From positions 809,662-873,661 of the forward strand of contig NZ_KI911558.1 in the NCBI RefSeq assembly GCF_000515235.1: DNA of 64,000 nt, read 5' to 3'. The position numbers were made by a program, and so were the translations under genes. A model generated the notes under the pieces. It ran no database searches, had not been told where the DNA came from, and saw nothing but the letters and a program-made list of their open reading frames with translations. The stretch comes from Synechococcus sp. CC9616. GTDB lineage: Bacteria > Cyanobacteriota > Cyanobacteriia > PCC-6307 > Cyanobiaceae. Position 1 is the first letter of the stretch. Each line of letters opens with the position of its first letter. This document shows positions 49,310-57,855 of the stretch, one piece after another.

Positions 49310-50110
49310 ATGTCTGTTTGCAGCTCCAGAATGTCTCGTTCTACCACTGCCTTTACTGCTGCGTTTTCCCTACTGCTGCCTACAGGGCCATGCTTCGTTA
49401 TCGGGCTGACTCCTTTTGCTGTAACTGGGACTGCGCTGCTGTCAGCTCAGACAGCTTATGCACAGAGCGCTGAGGATTGGAACGAATCAGGCAATGCAAA
49501 ATTCAGAGAGGGGGACTACCAAGGCGCCATCGCCGACTATACGAAAGCAATTAAGATCAATCCTCGATTTGGTCTTGCTTATTATAATCGTGGCTTTGCT
49601 AAAGAGTATTCAGGGGATTCAAAAGGAGCCATTTTAGATTATACAAAAGCAATTGAACTTAATCCTGATGATGCCAACGCTTATGCAAACCGCGGAGATC
49701 TCAAATACGATATGGATGACAATCCGGGCGCAATTGCTGACTACGACAAATCACTTGTCATCAATCCCCTCAACAGAAGGGCCTATGCGTATCGAGGGAT
49801 GGCAAAATCTGACCTAAAAAACTATCAGGGAGCACTTGCTGATTTCGACAAAGCGATTGAGCTAGACCCTGATTACGGATTTGCTTATTTCATGCGTGCA
49901 TACGTAAAGTCTGATTTAAATGACTACAAAGGAGCCCTTGCCGATTTTGACAAGGCGATTGAGGTTGAACCATTAAACGAATTGAATTACAGCAGTCGAG
50001 GCTTATTAAAAGAAATGAATGGGGATTTAAGTGGTGCTTGTTCTGATTGGAAAAAAGCAGTCGAACTTGGCCATGACGATGCTGTCAAATGGGTCAGAAA
50101 TCAATGTTGA
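49310..50110 (+). CDS. Exported tetratricopeptide-repeat protein
   Basis: A protein of about 266 aa with a hydrophobic N-terminus (about residues 10-50, ending QTAYAQS) that looks like a signal peptide, then about six TPRs of 34 residues in series (repeating pattern GDYQGAIADYTKAIKINPRFGLAYYNRG). TPRs mediate protein-protein contacts. Several upstream ATGs exist (49229, 49256, 49274) and a longer frame opens at 49007 inside nhaP; none has a strong Shine-Dalgarno, so the start is uncertain. DNA is AT-rich. Confidence 0.75.
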   Translation: MSVCSSRMSRSTTAFTAAFSLLLPTGPCFVIGLTPFAVTGTALLSAQTAYAQSAEDWNESGNAKFREGDYQGAIADYTKAIKINPRFGLAYYNRGFAKEYSGDSKGAILDYTKAIELNPDDANAYANRGDLKYDMDDNPGAIADYDKSLVINPLNRRAYAYRGMAKSDLKNYQGALADFDKAIELDPDYGFAYFMRAYVKSDLNDYKGALADFDKAIEVEPLNELNYSSRGLLKEMNGDLSGACSDWKKAVELGHDDAVKWVRNQC

Positions 50111-50730
50111 ATATAGTGTCGTATGTTTACTAAGAAGCAACGCACAAATTAAGAGACAACAATCCTTGTGAAAACTGTATGGACGATGGAATGAAATCAC
50201 CAAAGCACTCGCTGGTCCTTACATGGGTGGACCTGAACGCACCCAGAGGATGCATTCAGGATTCACTCGTCGGACGTCGCCCAGTCCGGCTATCAGGCTT
50301 ATACAACCCAACGTCTTTATTGTGGTACGGAAAAGCCTCAATTGTGGCTATTTAGCCAGTTTAGCGACATGCATACACGCAAGCCGGGCCAAATCAGGCT
50401 CGACCTGTTGGATGCAGGCGACGCGTGCAGGCGCTCAGACCAACGTCAAACTCTTGAATCGTCAAACAGATCAAAAGGTAAATGCATCAAATAAGACTTT
50501 CCAAACACAAAGCCGCAAAAGAACTCTGTAATTCAAAATTTGAGCAGCCAGTCTTAACTGGTAAATATTCAATTCACTAAAACAACGGGAATAGAGATTG
50601 ATCTATCTCGAAGCTCACATAGAAACACCCTTCAGACCAGTATTGCCACTCAAAGAGTTTACACATATCAATCTTTTGAAGACAATTTGTAACATTCAGC
50701 GATCTTTGCTAGCGGCAATGAACGCAAGTC
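50111..50730. other. 620-nt spacer with unresolved open frames
   Basis: Two overlapping plus-strand frames look partly protein-like. One is ATG 50179 to 50355 (58 codons, begins MDDGMKSPKHSLVL). The other is a start-less frame about 50236-50490 containing YQAYTTQRLYCGTEKPQLW. Neither has a Shine-Dalgarno and they compete for the same bases, so at most one is real. This block has more G+C than its surroundings, which fits an imported or decayed fragment. Confidence 0.35.
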
Positions 50731-51102
50731 CTATCGAGAACAAAATATATCTCTTGCAACAATCTTGGCCTTTTGAGAATATGGCTCCGTACCACTTGAG
50801 AAATAGCGGGCACCTGACGTTGGAAAAACAATCTGACGCTCCCAAGTGAAGAGGCCCGTTCGACACATCGCATCAAACTCCATCGCACCGACGTCCTTAC
50901 ATTGCAGATTGATTTGAAAAATGACCACCTTGCTCTCACTCAATTGATCCCATTTAGAACTCATCAACCGTGCATACAACGTTGTACTGTAGAGGGTATC
51001 TCGTTGATTTTGATAATGACCAACTTTAACCCAGTCACTCTGGGCAAGAGCTGATGATGCCGAGGCGAGCAAGAGAACCAGAGCAGCAAATAGTTGCCTC
51101 AT
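50731..51102 (-). CDS. Small exported hypothetical protein
   Basis: The 123-aa protein starts MRQLFAALVLLLASASSALA (signal peptide, cleavage ALA-Q). The mature part is a predicted beta-rich domain with three cysteines (LQCKD, MCRTG, IFCSR) and no known catalytic motif. ATG 51102 gives the signal peptide; the frame is open to 51132. Similar surface-adhesin-like small lipocalin shapes exist, but I cannot assign it. Confidence 0.65.
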   Translation of the reverse strand: MRQLFAALVLLLASASSALAQSDWVKVGHYQNQRDTLYSTTLYARLMSSKWDQLSESKVVIFQINLQCKDVGAMEFDAMCRTGLFTWERQIVFPTSGARYFSSGTEPYSQKAKIVARDIFCSR

Positions 51103-51264
51103 GCGAAGATTTGATCGGCATTCAGGACGCAAAAACCTAATAGAACAGGCGGAGAACCCATAAAAGTTTCATTGATGATTTTGCAGCATTCGACAGACAA
51201 CGGTGAGAGCCGTTGGCTTACCAAGCGTGAATGATGCGATTCAATAGTCCATAAAGCTATAAGC

Positions 51265-51402
51265 TCAAATCGGAATAGTTGCTTCGATATCCCAGCCGTC
51301 GTGGGTCAGTTCACTCGATTGATCCTCTGCCTCCTCTTCAACAGCATCAACAAGCAAAAATTCTTCAGAGCGGTAGCAATAAAACCTGACCAAACCGATC
51401 AT
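51265..51402 (-). CDS. Small protein, 45 aa
   Basis: A complete frame with AGGAG five bases before the ATG at 51402. The translation starts MIGLVRFYCYRSEEFLLVDA, is strongly acidic in the middle (VEEEAEDQSSE), and ends DIEATIPI. The Shine-Dalgarno and tight composition support it as real, but the family is unknown to me. Confidence 0.6.
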   Translation of the reverse strand: MIGLVRFYCYRSEEFLLVDAVEEEAEDQSSELTHDGWDIEATIPI

Positions 51403-51490
51403 CGCGTCTCCTACCTCACACTCTCATTTAAAACCCGGCAACAGCTTCGGCAAGGGATTGGAATCAACTGATCAGCAGCCGCACACCATC

Positions 51491-51667
51491 ATGGGAGGGA
51501 TGTCATCGAAATCGGCCATGGGAGCCTCTCTGCTCTTTGGAGCCATCCCCCTCGAAATCGGGGTTGTCGCCATTGGTGCGAGCATTGCGATCTCCATCTC
51601 CATTGGCGTCGCTGTCCTGTTCGAGCGATGGAAACAACAGAAGAACAACGACGACGCTCAGCCATGA
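51491..51667 (+). CDS. Small single-pass membrane protein, 58 aa
   Basis: One long hydrophobic helix (about residues 15-45, GAIPLEIGVVAIGASIAISI) is followed by a charged tail (FERWKQQKNNDDAQP). ATG 51491 and ATG 51500 are both possible. Its TGA overlaps the next gene's ATG (ATGA at 51664-51667), suggesting translational coupling with the following small protein. Confidence 0.55.
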   Translation: MGGMSSKSAMGASLLFGAIPLEIGVVAIGASIAISISIGVAVLFERWKQQKNNDDAQP

Positions 51668-51873
51668 CGGAGAACTTTCTACTCAATGGGCACGAGGTGC
51701 CATTGTCTGCCCCAAGCGACCTGGCCGTTGCCAAACGCGTGGCAGCGCAGTTTCAACGGCGAATCTCTGAAAACGATTGGCGGCCGTATCGATCACAGCA
51801 AGAAGCCATTGAGGCCTGGTCGAAACTGGGCGGAATCCGTGTTGCTGTGATGAAGGCCCTGGAGCTTCTGTGA
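51664..51873 (+). CDS. Small soluble protein, 69 aa
   Basis: Starts MTENFLLNGHEVPLSAPSDL and ends GGIRVAVMKALELL; helical with many Arg/Glu/Gln and two Trp. It is coupled by a 4-nt overlap to the small membrane protein, so the two may act together. Not recognised. Confidence 0.55.
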   Translation: MTENFLLNGHEVPLSAPSDLAVAKRVAAQFQRRISENDWRPYRSQQEAIEAWSKLGGIRVAVMKALELL

Positions 51874-51891
51874 TGCCTGTGGTTTGAGGCC

Positions 51892-52026
51892 TCAGTAGCA
51901 GTAGCGGTCTGGAACGACCTTGCTCCGAAGAATGCAGTAGCCCGACACCTTCTCGGCGGGGCGTCTGCTCAGCATCGGCAGGCTGATGGTGCGATTGGAA
52001 AGGAATACCGTGAGCAACCCCGGCAC
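51892..52026 (-). CDS. Possible small protein, 44 aa
   Basis: A minus-strand frame from GTG 52026 ending ...KVVPDRYCY. Internal starts exist (TTG, then ATG giving 27 aa). No Shine-Dalgarno is convincing; kept because composition and position among other tiny genes look gene-like. Confidence 0.3.
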   Translation of the reverse strand: MPGLLTVFLSNRTISLPMLSRRPAEKVSGYCILRSKVVPDRYCY

Positions 52027-52068
52027 ATGGAGTGATCAGCCGGACCATCGCTGTTGAACGCGCAACAC

Positions 52069-52278
52069 TCATTTTGATTCAGGAGAGTCCCAGAGCCCTT
52101 CGCAGTAAGACAAATCCTCGGCGAGCACCTGCTCGATGTCTGGATCACCAGCCAGGTAATCCATGCACTGCTCAAAGGGACTCATAGCGGAATACCAATC
52201 CCAGGCGTCGTCACCAACGGCGGACGCTGATCCGCCGGTGAGAGGAATCAGCAGTGCAGCGAAAGCCAAGCGGTGCAT
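52069..52278 (-). CDS. Small exported protein, 69 aa
   Basis: Starts MHRLAFAALLIPLTGGSASA (signal peptide). The mature part of about 48 residues is acidic, with two Cys (EQCMDYL and LSYCEGL) in a helical pattern that could form a disulphide. GGGG lies just before the start. Not recognised. Confidence 0.6.
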   Translation of the reverse strand: MHRLAFAALLIPLTGGSASAVGDDAWDWYSAMSPFEQCMDYLAGDPDIEQVLAEDLSYCEGLWDSPESK

Positions 52279-52462
52279 CCCCACCGATTCAAAAACCCAT
52301 TGTGATGAGAGAGAACACGGGTGGCCTGAACAAAAGCTGAAAGCGACGGCGGACACAGCCCAAAGTCGCTCACGAGATACTCAGCAGTGATCGGAAAGCA
52401 TCTCAGCAGTTGCTTCACAGCAACTTCAAGGATACCCTGGAGTAACTCGCACGATCACACCT

Positions 52463-52699
52463 GTGATCAAAGCCACCACCCGTGAAAACCAGGTGAAGCT
52501 CACGGTCTCCGTGCCGCCAAGCCTGCATGTGTTGCTGCGCAGCTGGGCGCTTTGCGAGGGTCGTGAGCTCACCAGCGTTGTGCTGCAGTGCGTGGAACTG
52601 TCCGTTCGACAAATGAAAAGCAACGGCTCCATCCCAGCGGCCGCAGTTCGTAACTACGAAGCAGCGTGTGATGACCGACTTGCGATGGGAGGTCTGTGA
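52463..52699 (+). CDS. Ribbon-helix-helix (CopG-like) small protein
   Basis: A 78-aa protein from GTG 52463. The N-terminal beta-strand NQVKLTVSVPPSLHVLL and following two helices fit the RHH DNA-binding fold seen in CopG/MetJ and many antitoxins. Its TGA overlaps the possible GTG start of the next gene (GTGA at 52696-52699), so the two are probably translated together. Confidence 0.6.
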   Translation: MIKATTRENQVKLTVSVPPSLHVLLRSWALCEGRELTSVVLQCVELSVRQMKSNGSIPAAAVRNYEAACDDRLAMGGL

Positions 52700-52701
52700 C
52701 C

Positions 52702-53130
52702 ATGCTTTTTGATCAGATCGAGAAGGGACTGCAAGCCCCGACGATGGACGCGGTGATCGCGTTGACGGAGCGCTTTCAGGATCTTGAAATCAAGCCTGAG
52801 GCAATGGTGTTCACCTTCCTGCGCAGGATCGACGAAACCATCCTGATCGGCTATTCAGAAGCATTTTCATCAACGTGCAAGGAGTTTCAACAGCGCGACT
52901 TTGTTCTGGTCGAAGCACGCCGGGGAACCCTCCGCGAGGAACGACTTCTGCTGATGACACTCCAGGAGATCGGACTTAAACCCACTTACAACAGTCATTG
53001 TTTTGCAGCTGATTCCAATCTGATTCGGCATCTGAATCATCTGGGCTGGCCGATTGGTGATCTCAGATCATCGACGTTCCAGAAAAAATGGCACAACCAA
53101 CGCTTCAGCCATCAACCAGACGACAACTAA
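52702..53130 (+). CDS. Protein with degenerate GIY-YIG/T5orf172-like pattern
   Basis: A 142-aa protein. FTFLRRIDETILIGYSEA resembles the GIY-YIG-like opening of T5orf172/MUG113 nucleases (xLIGYS), and RGTLREERLLLMTLQEIGLKP the helix carrying the metal-site Glu. The closing block NLIRHLNHLGWPIG also fits cyanobacterial members. The catalytic Arg is not obvious, so nuclease activity is doubtful. GGGAGG nine bases upstream supports ATG 52702; GTG 52696 is the alternative. It follows the RHH gene and could form a toxin-antitoxin-like pair. Confidence 0.45.
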   Translation: MLFDQIEKGLQAPTMDAVIALTERFQDLEIKPEAMVFTFLRRIDETILIGYSEAFSSTCKEFQQRDFVLVEARRGTLREERLLLMTLQEIGLKPTYNSHCFAADSNLIRHLNHLGWPIGDLRSSTFQKKWHNQRFSHQPDDN

Positions 53131-53600
53131 CCCTGAATCTGACGGGCCCGCCTCACCAAGTCCTGGACAGCTTCAGGCGGCGCAGCAGCACGTTCACCCT
53201 CTTCAACCGCTCGATAGTGATCAGCAACAGACCATGCAGATGTCCTCGAATCCTCGATGAAGCGGGGAATCAGATGCAGGTGTAAATGCTGGGCTCCTTC
53301 ACCGAAGGCGATCGCATACACACGATCACACCCGGTGAGCATCTTCACGAGCGCACTGGCGCCTCGAACAGCTCGGCCCCAGTCAGCGCACTCCTCCTCG
53401 TTGAAATCAATTGGGCCCGAAACGCGCCGAACACTGTCGAGCAGTAACCAGCCGGGCAACGGCGCTGGATCAGCATGGTGGCGCAGAACCCAAAGAGCGT
53501 CGCGCTGAATCTCATAGCGCTCGATCAGGTCGACATCGGAATGAATCCGGCAAATGGGACAGTGTGAAAGCGCAGCCTCTGATGACGCGGCAGTGTCCAT
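53127..53600 (-). CDS. HIT-family nucleotide hydrolase/transferase
   Basis: A 157-aa histidine-triad protein. The HxHxHxx triad is seen as AQHLHLHLIPR near residue 115. CPICRI near the N-terminus (about residue 15) resembles the zinc-binding Cys pair of Hint-like proteins. Family members hydrolyse dinucleoside polyphosphates or AMP-X bonds. Several ATGs are possible (53600, 53612, 53615). Its stop overlaps, tail to tail, the previous gene's stop by 4 bases. Confidence 0.85.
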   Translation of the reverse strand: MDTAASSEAALSHCPICRIHSDVDLIERYEIQRDALWVLRHHADPAPLPGWLLLDSVRRVSGPIDFNEEECADWGRAVRGASALVKMLTGCDRVYAIAFGEGAQHLHLHLIPRFIEDSRTSAWSVADHYRAVEEGERAAAPPEAVQDLVRRARQIQG

Positions 53601-53657
53601 AAGCCCAGGCATCATGAATAGAGCACAACGATTGGCTCGCACACAATTTCCCCCATC

Positions 53658-54011
53658 ATGTGGCGCTTCCTGATCAGTGTCTGCATCGGCTGGTTTGGCA
53701 CCGTGATTCCGGTGCTGCTTTCGGGAATTGTCCGGCAGCTCAGCTGGGGCTTACGCCTACTCCTGCCGGATTGGATTGTGCACGGAAGCTTCGCCGTGGC
53801 ACTGGTGCTTTGGATCGCCCTGATGCTCAGTCTCCTGATGAGGGTATGGCGATCACCGCGCTCAAGGGTGACGTTCGGCCATGACGATCAGCGCTTGGCA
53901 AGACCACGCCCATTTCCAATCAATCCGAGATCGATGATCACGCCGATCGCCACGACCAATATTCCGCTGAAATTGGAAACGCCGCCAAATGATGAGGACG
54001 CCCAGCAATAA
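53658..54011 (+). CDS. Small membrane protein, 117 aa
   Basis: Two hydrophobic helices (about residues 3-25 and 42-63) and a polar C-terminal half of about 50 residues rich in Pro/Arg. Not recognised. The last 124 bases overlap the 3' part of the minus-strand gene at 53888-54175; the overlapping region is the polar tail. Confidence 0.55.
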   Translation: MWRFLISVCIGWFGTVIPVLLSGIVRQLSWGLRLLLPDWIVHGSFAVALVLWIALMLSLLMRVWRSPRSRVTFGHDDQRLARPRPFPINPRSMITPIATTNIPLKLETPPNDEDAQQ

Positions 54012-54175
54012 CCAAGCGTTGTCGTCGGAAGCAGGATCAAACCAAGAGCCGGGATCACAGGATTAGGGACGGCCATCCCAGCAAACGGCTGCAGAACAAA
54101 ACTGCCGTTGAAAAGCCACATCAGCACCAGAATCAGGCGCGGTGCCAGCAGTCCGAGGGCAGCCCAAAAACACAT
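53888..54175 (-). CDS. Small membrane protein, 95 aa
   Basis: Three hydrophobic helices. Blocks PALGLILLPTTTLGYCW and LVVAIGVIIDLGLIG look like a small conserved picocyanobacterial/actinobacterial membrane family whose function is unknown to me. ATG 54175 was chosen; the frame extends upstream. Antisense overlap with the previous gene is unusual but both frames look coding. Confidence 0.55.
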   Translation of the reverse strand: MCFWAALGLLAPRLILVLMWLFNGSFVLQPFAGMAVPNPVIPALGLILLPTTTLGYCWASSSFGGVSNFSGILVVAIGVIIDLGLIGNGRGLAKR

Positions 54176-54456
54176 GGACAGGGTCCTGACGTTCTCCTTT
54201 TGGTAGCGACAGATGCGAAATCCTGCCGACTCGGCGACGGCGTGAGCTCGCAGGAGATCCTCTCTGGCATCGCAGACGTCCAATGGAGATGATCCAGGCG
54301 TGGACCAACCCCTCGATCAGGCCCTTCGATCAGGACGAGCTTTGAATCACAGCGTCCAAGACAACGTGCTGCAGGCTGGGCAGAACGAGATCGCAACACA
54401 AGAAGCAATCAGCCACCATCAGCCAAGGCATGATGGAGGAAATAAACAACCGATTC

Positions 54457-54993
54457 ATGAAAATTAAAGGGCTATTTTTAACACTTTTAAGCCTTATTTG
54501 TGTGAACAGCGCGCCCGGCGAGGCACAACCCACAGGAAGCCATACTCCAATGCCTGATCAATACAATTCATAGAACTGACTTATCATCAACGAAGGCCAA
54601 AGTCCAATCCAAACCAAACAATATGAAATTACTCTGATCAACAAAGACAGCATCAGGAATACAAGTGGATCCAGATGGGATTTTGACCTGGTCTTCCTGC
54701 AGTGGGATAAATACGCCAACCCAAATCATTACTCAATTACCAGAAACGACCTAGGAAAAGGCAACTGGGTCGACTGCAACAAGGGAATGTATGATGTTGA
54801 ATGGCAGGATCAGGATTATTCAAATCAGTATTACTACTAACGCTCAGGGAAATGGCTCCTGAAGGAGGAGTTCGGATCTGAGGAATGGCAACATCCAGAG
54901 GCCGATTGGGAAGAATTTGGGCGTCTTGGAGACAACAGAATGACAAGGGTTTTCAATCTGATCTGCGGCACAACATTCAAAACCAGAAAGTGA
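54457..54993 (+). pseudogene. Secreted-protein gene with three in-frame stop codons
   Basis: One unbroken reading frame of 178 codons. It begins MKIKGLFLTLLSLICVNSA (signal peptide) and continues through protein-like sequence (EITLINKDSIRN, RWDFDLVFLQWDKY, WQHPEADWEEFGRLGD) to CGTTFKTRK and a TGA. It is interrupted by TAG at 54571, TGA at 54577 and TAA at 54838. Frame is kept throughout, so only nonsense changes are needed. Each is reachable by one C-to-T change (from CAG, CGA, CAA). Two Cys survive in the mature part. Parent family unknown. Confidence 0.7.
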
Positions 54994-55110
54994 CGCCTAA
55001 TGGCTTTGTCAACAAAAAGCCTGGACTAAGGATATACAGCGATGACATATGACAAAACGATCAGCAACATCCTTGATTCCTTTAACGATCGAACCACATG
55101 AAACCTGGAA

Positions 55111-55824
55111 TCAGGTTTCCAAACTGCAGTTGATCATTAACTCAAAGGGAACTGCAGCATTCGGCAACTGCAAAAGCGTGCTGGAAAGAGTTGCAATGTC
55201 CTGCGGCTGCGTCATCGCCTCAGGAGCCACACGGCTGATTGAGGTGGCCATTTCTGTATTCACCCAACTGGGGCAAAACGCTGTCACCCGAATTCCGGCC
55301 TCCCAGCCTTCGTTGCGCATCGTTTGGCACAGCGCCATCAAGGCGAACTTGCTCACTGGGTAACCGGCCATCCGCCCCTTGGAGCGCTTGCCACTCATCG
55401 AAACCAACACCTGAATCCTCCCCTCACCACTGGCACTCAGCGATGGCCAGGCCGCCCGGGTCAACCACCAGGGCCCCATCACATTCACCCGCCAAAGATC
55501 ATCGAGATCGGTCTCCTCGCCCTCTGAAAACAGCAAGCCCGTGCGACGCAAAATCCCCGCGCAATGAATCAAAGCCGTGAACCCATCACGCCAGTGCGTT
55601 GTGGCGGCCACCCACTCAGACGCGGAAGCCGGATCACAAGCGTCGTAGGGATGCACAAGCACCCTGTCCTGTCCGGCATCGACAAGATCCGGATGGTCCT
55701 GGCGCAATCGATCTGGATCCCGTACACCAAGGCTGATGTTGTGGCCATCGTTCAGCAAGCGTTGGGCGATGGCGAACCCGATACCGCGGCTAGCGCCGCT
55801 GATCATCACGGTGCGTTTGATCAA
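55111..55824 (-). CDS. Short-chain dehydrogenase/reductase (237 aa)
   Basis: A classical SDR. The nucleotide-binding MISGASRGIGFAIA opens the Rossmann fold, IHCAGILRRTG is the NNAG-type loop, VSMSGKRSK contains the catalytic Ser, and the active-site Tyr/Lys lies in GYPVSKFALM. Substrate unknown. ATGA overlap with the upstream LOG-type gene (55821-55824) indicates an operon with it. Confidence 0.87.
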   Translation of the reverse strand: MIKRTVMISGASRGIGFAIAQRLLNDGHNISLGVRDPDRLRQDHPDLVDAGQDRVLVHPYDACDPASASEWVAATTHWRDGFTALIHCAGILRRTGLLFSEGEETDLDDLWRVNVMGPWWLTRAAWPSLSASGEGRIQVLVSMSGKRSKGRMAGYPVSKFALMALCQTMRNEGWEAGIRVTAFCPSWVNTEMATSISRVAPEAMTQPQDIATLSSTLLQLPNAAVPFELMINCSLET

Positions 55825-56363
55825 GACAACCTCAACAGCGTGGTGAGCAGGCGATCGGGATCTCGATCGACAATGGCCAGATCTCGATGCTCGCTGGAGA
55901 TGAACCCTTGCTCCACGGCATTGTCGAGAAAACTCACCAGGGAATCGAAATAGCCCTCCACATTCAGCAGACCACAGGCTTTGCTATGCAAGCGGAGCTG
56001 CGCCCAGCTGAGCGCCTCGAACATTTCCTCGAGGGTCCCCAATCCACCTGGAAGAGCAACCATGGCGTCCGCAAGTTCAATCATCCGTGCTTTGCGGTGA
56101 TGCATCGACGGCACCACTTCCAGACATGTCAGCCCTTGATGGGCCACCTCATCCTGTTTCAGGGACTCCGGAATCACGCCGATCACCTCGCCACCGCCTG
56201 CGAGAACAGCATCGGCAACAGCACCCATCAAGCCGATCTGTGCGCCGCCATAAATCAAGCCCACATCGTGGCGCAGCATCGCCTCCGCCATCGCTTCAGC
56301 CGCCTGCTGAAAACAATCGGAGTCGCCGCTTCGTGAGCCGCAGTAAACACAAAGGCGACGCAC
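55821..56363 (-). CDS. LOG family protein (nucleoside monophosphate phosphoribohydrolase-like)
   Basis: A 180-aa Rossmann protein. The PGGLGTLEEMFEALSWAQL block (PGGxGTxxE) and SMHHRKARM are the two signature motifs of the LOG/TIGR00730 family, formerly called lysine-decarboxylase-like. Plant LOG proteins release cytokinin bases; bacterial ones hydrolyse AMP or other nucleotides. Its exact substrate is unknown. It is coupled by a 4-nt overlap to an SDR. Confidence 0.9.
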   Translation of the reverse strand: MRRLCVYCGSRSGDSDCFQQAAEAMAEAMLRHDVGLIYGGAQIGLMGAVADAVLAGGGEVIGVIPESLKQDEVAHQGLTCLEVVPSMHHRKARMIELADAMVALPGGLGTLEEMFEALSWAQLRLHSKACGLLNVEGYFDSLVSFLDNAVEQGFISSEHRDLAIVDRDPDRLLTTLLRLS

Positions 56364-56453
56364 AACTCAACCCCAAACGTGACGATCCTCCTTCAGGATC
56401 GTTAAGGCCCCGCCCTAATCGATCTCTCGTTAGGACTGAAGTGGTGATCCAAC

Positions 56454-57278
56454 ATGAATCACGCCATGACTGACAGCGCGGAACTCATTCTGAAGCTGGT
56501 CGATGAGCACAGGATTCTCGACGAAGCAGCCGGCCTCAACGAGCCCTCAGGACTCACCCTCAATGCCGATGGCACAGCCCTGTACACCGTCAGTGACGAC
56601 ACTAAAGCAGTCTTCAAACTTGATCTGAAGGGTCGCTTGAGCATCAGCGGATCCTTTTTCGTTGGGGTTGAAGACCTGGAGGGCATCGCCGTCTCGGCAG
56701 ACGGCGAGCGGTTACTGATGGTTCAAGAGGAAACCAATTCCATCGTCACAGTGGATCTGGAGAGCCGCCGTGAGCTCAGCAGACGGCCATTGGCAGGAAT
56801 GCAGAACTACGACAGCATTCGCCACTACTTTCCCGATCCTCCCGACAACAAAGGACTGGAAGGCATCACGGTGAATTCACACAACAACCATGTATTTGTG
56901 GTGAAAGAGGGTCGACCAGGGGTCCTGATTGAGGTGTCCGCAGACCAGACAAGCATTCTGAACTCCCACCTCCTGTCTACAGAAAACGGGTTTAAACATC
57001 CCAAAGTTGAACCTGAGAAGCTTGATTTCTCCGGCCTCAGTTACGACGGCAGCCGGGATACGATCTGGATCACAAGTGATAAAGGCCAGTGCCTATTTCA
57101 TTACGACTGGAACAACGATTGCGTTCTGCAGAGGCTGGATTTAACCATCGATAACGGTGGGAAACAGACGTGCATCCGCAAATCAGAAGGGGTGGCGATC
57201 GATCCCGAAAGGAGGCGCCTCTACGTTGTAGGTGAACGCGATGGGATGCTTTACACCTACAAAATCCGAGAGAAATAA
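56454..57278 (+). CDS. SdiA-regulated-like beta-propeller protein
   Basis: A 274-aa protein without an obvious signal peptide. NEPSGLTLNADGTALYTVSDD, GVEDLEGIAVSADGERLLMV and the KGLEGITVNSHNNHVFVV repeat are blade motifs of SdiA-regulated/phytase-like six-bladed propellers. FSGLSYDGSRDTIWITS and EGVAIDPERRRLYVVGE follow. Members are usually Ca2+-binding or of unknown role. Both ATG codons at 56454 and 56466 are possible. Confidence 0.82.
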   Translation: MNHAMTDSAELILKLVDEHRILDEAAGLNEPSGLTLNADGTALYTVSDDTKAVFKLDLKGRLSISGSFFVGVEDLEGIAVSADGERLLMVQEETNSIVTVDLESRRELSRRPLAGMQNYDSIRHYFPDPPDNKGLEGITVNSHNNHVFVVKEGRPGVLIEVSADQTSILNSHLLSTENGFKHPKVEPEKLDFSGLSYDGSRDTIWITSDKGQCLFHYDWNNDCVLQRLDLTIDNGGKQTCIRKSEGVAIDPERRRLYVVGERDGMLYTYKIREK

Positions 57279-57374
57279 GATCTGTCACTGATCCAATTGT
57301 TTTGTGGATTAAAAATTCCTCAAACCTTAGCTGCTTCAATTGGAATCCAAGTAGATCCCTTGAAATTGCAGAAG

Positions 57375-57716
57375 TTATTGACTCCCTTCAACGGGTAAAT
57401 CGATATTTTGCTTTTTACATATTTCCGTTGCGTACAACAGCGCAGCTTGTATGTTTGAAGAATCGTCTGATCCCAATACATCAATAACTTTTCTAGAATA
57501 TTCATTGAAATTATTTTCGCTGATAGCACCATCTTTTCTAAGGTTGCACAACAGAGTTAACGCCTGATAGAGAGACACATACCCACCCACATATGAGGTA
57601 TCACATCCTTTCTGATTTTGCTCCCGGAGTGTGTCCATGAACTCCTGGTAAACACTTTGAGCCGACGCTGCTGGAGCGAACAAAAAGATGGATGTAATCA
57701 GAGAAAGAAGTTTCAC
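57375..57716 (-). CDS. Small exported protein, 113 aa
   Basis: The start MKLLSLITSIFLFAPAASAQ is a signal peptide. The rest is helical with three Cys (GCDTSYV, LLCNLRKD, EICKKQ). No known family. AT-rich codons. Confidence 0.6.
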   Translation of the reverse strand: MKLLSLITSIFLFAPAASAQSVYQEFMDTLREQNQKGCDTSYVGGYVSLYQALTLLCNLRKDGAISENNFNEYSRKVIDVLGSDDSSNIQAALLYATEICKKQNIDLPVEGSQ

Positions 57717-57855
57717 AATGCAAAAAACAAAACAGCAGCATATCTATATCGTAACCGATTTTTTCCTATACAACCAACATCATCGATGGTCTCGCCCAAG
57801 CCAATACAGGAATAAACGCTAGAATCCTTAAATAGGTATTTAACGTTATGCGTTG

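Noticed and set aside
54457..54993. Genuine readthrough or stop-codon recoding in the secreted-protein frame
   Set aside because: All three stop types would need recoding while the neighbouring intact genes use them as normal stops; pseudogenisation is simpler.
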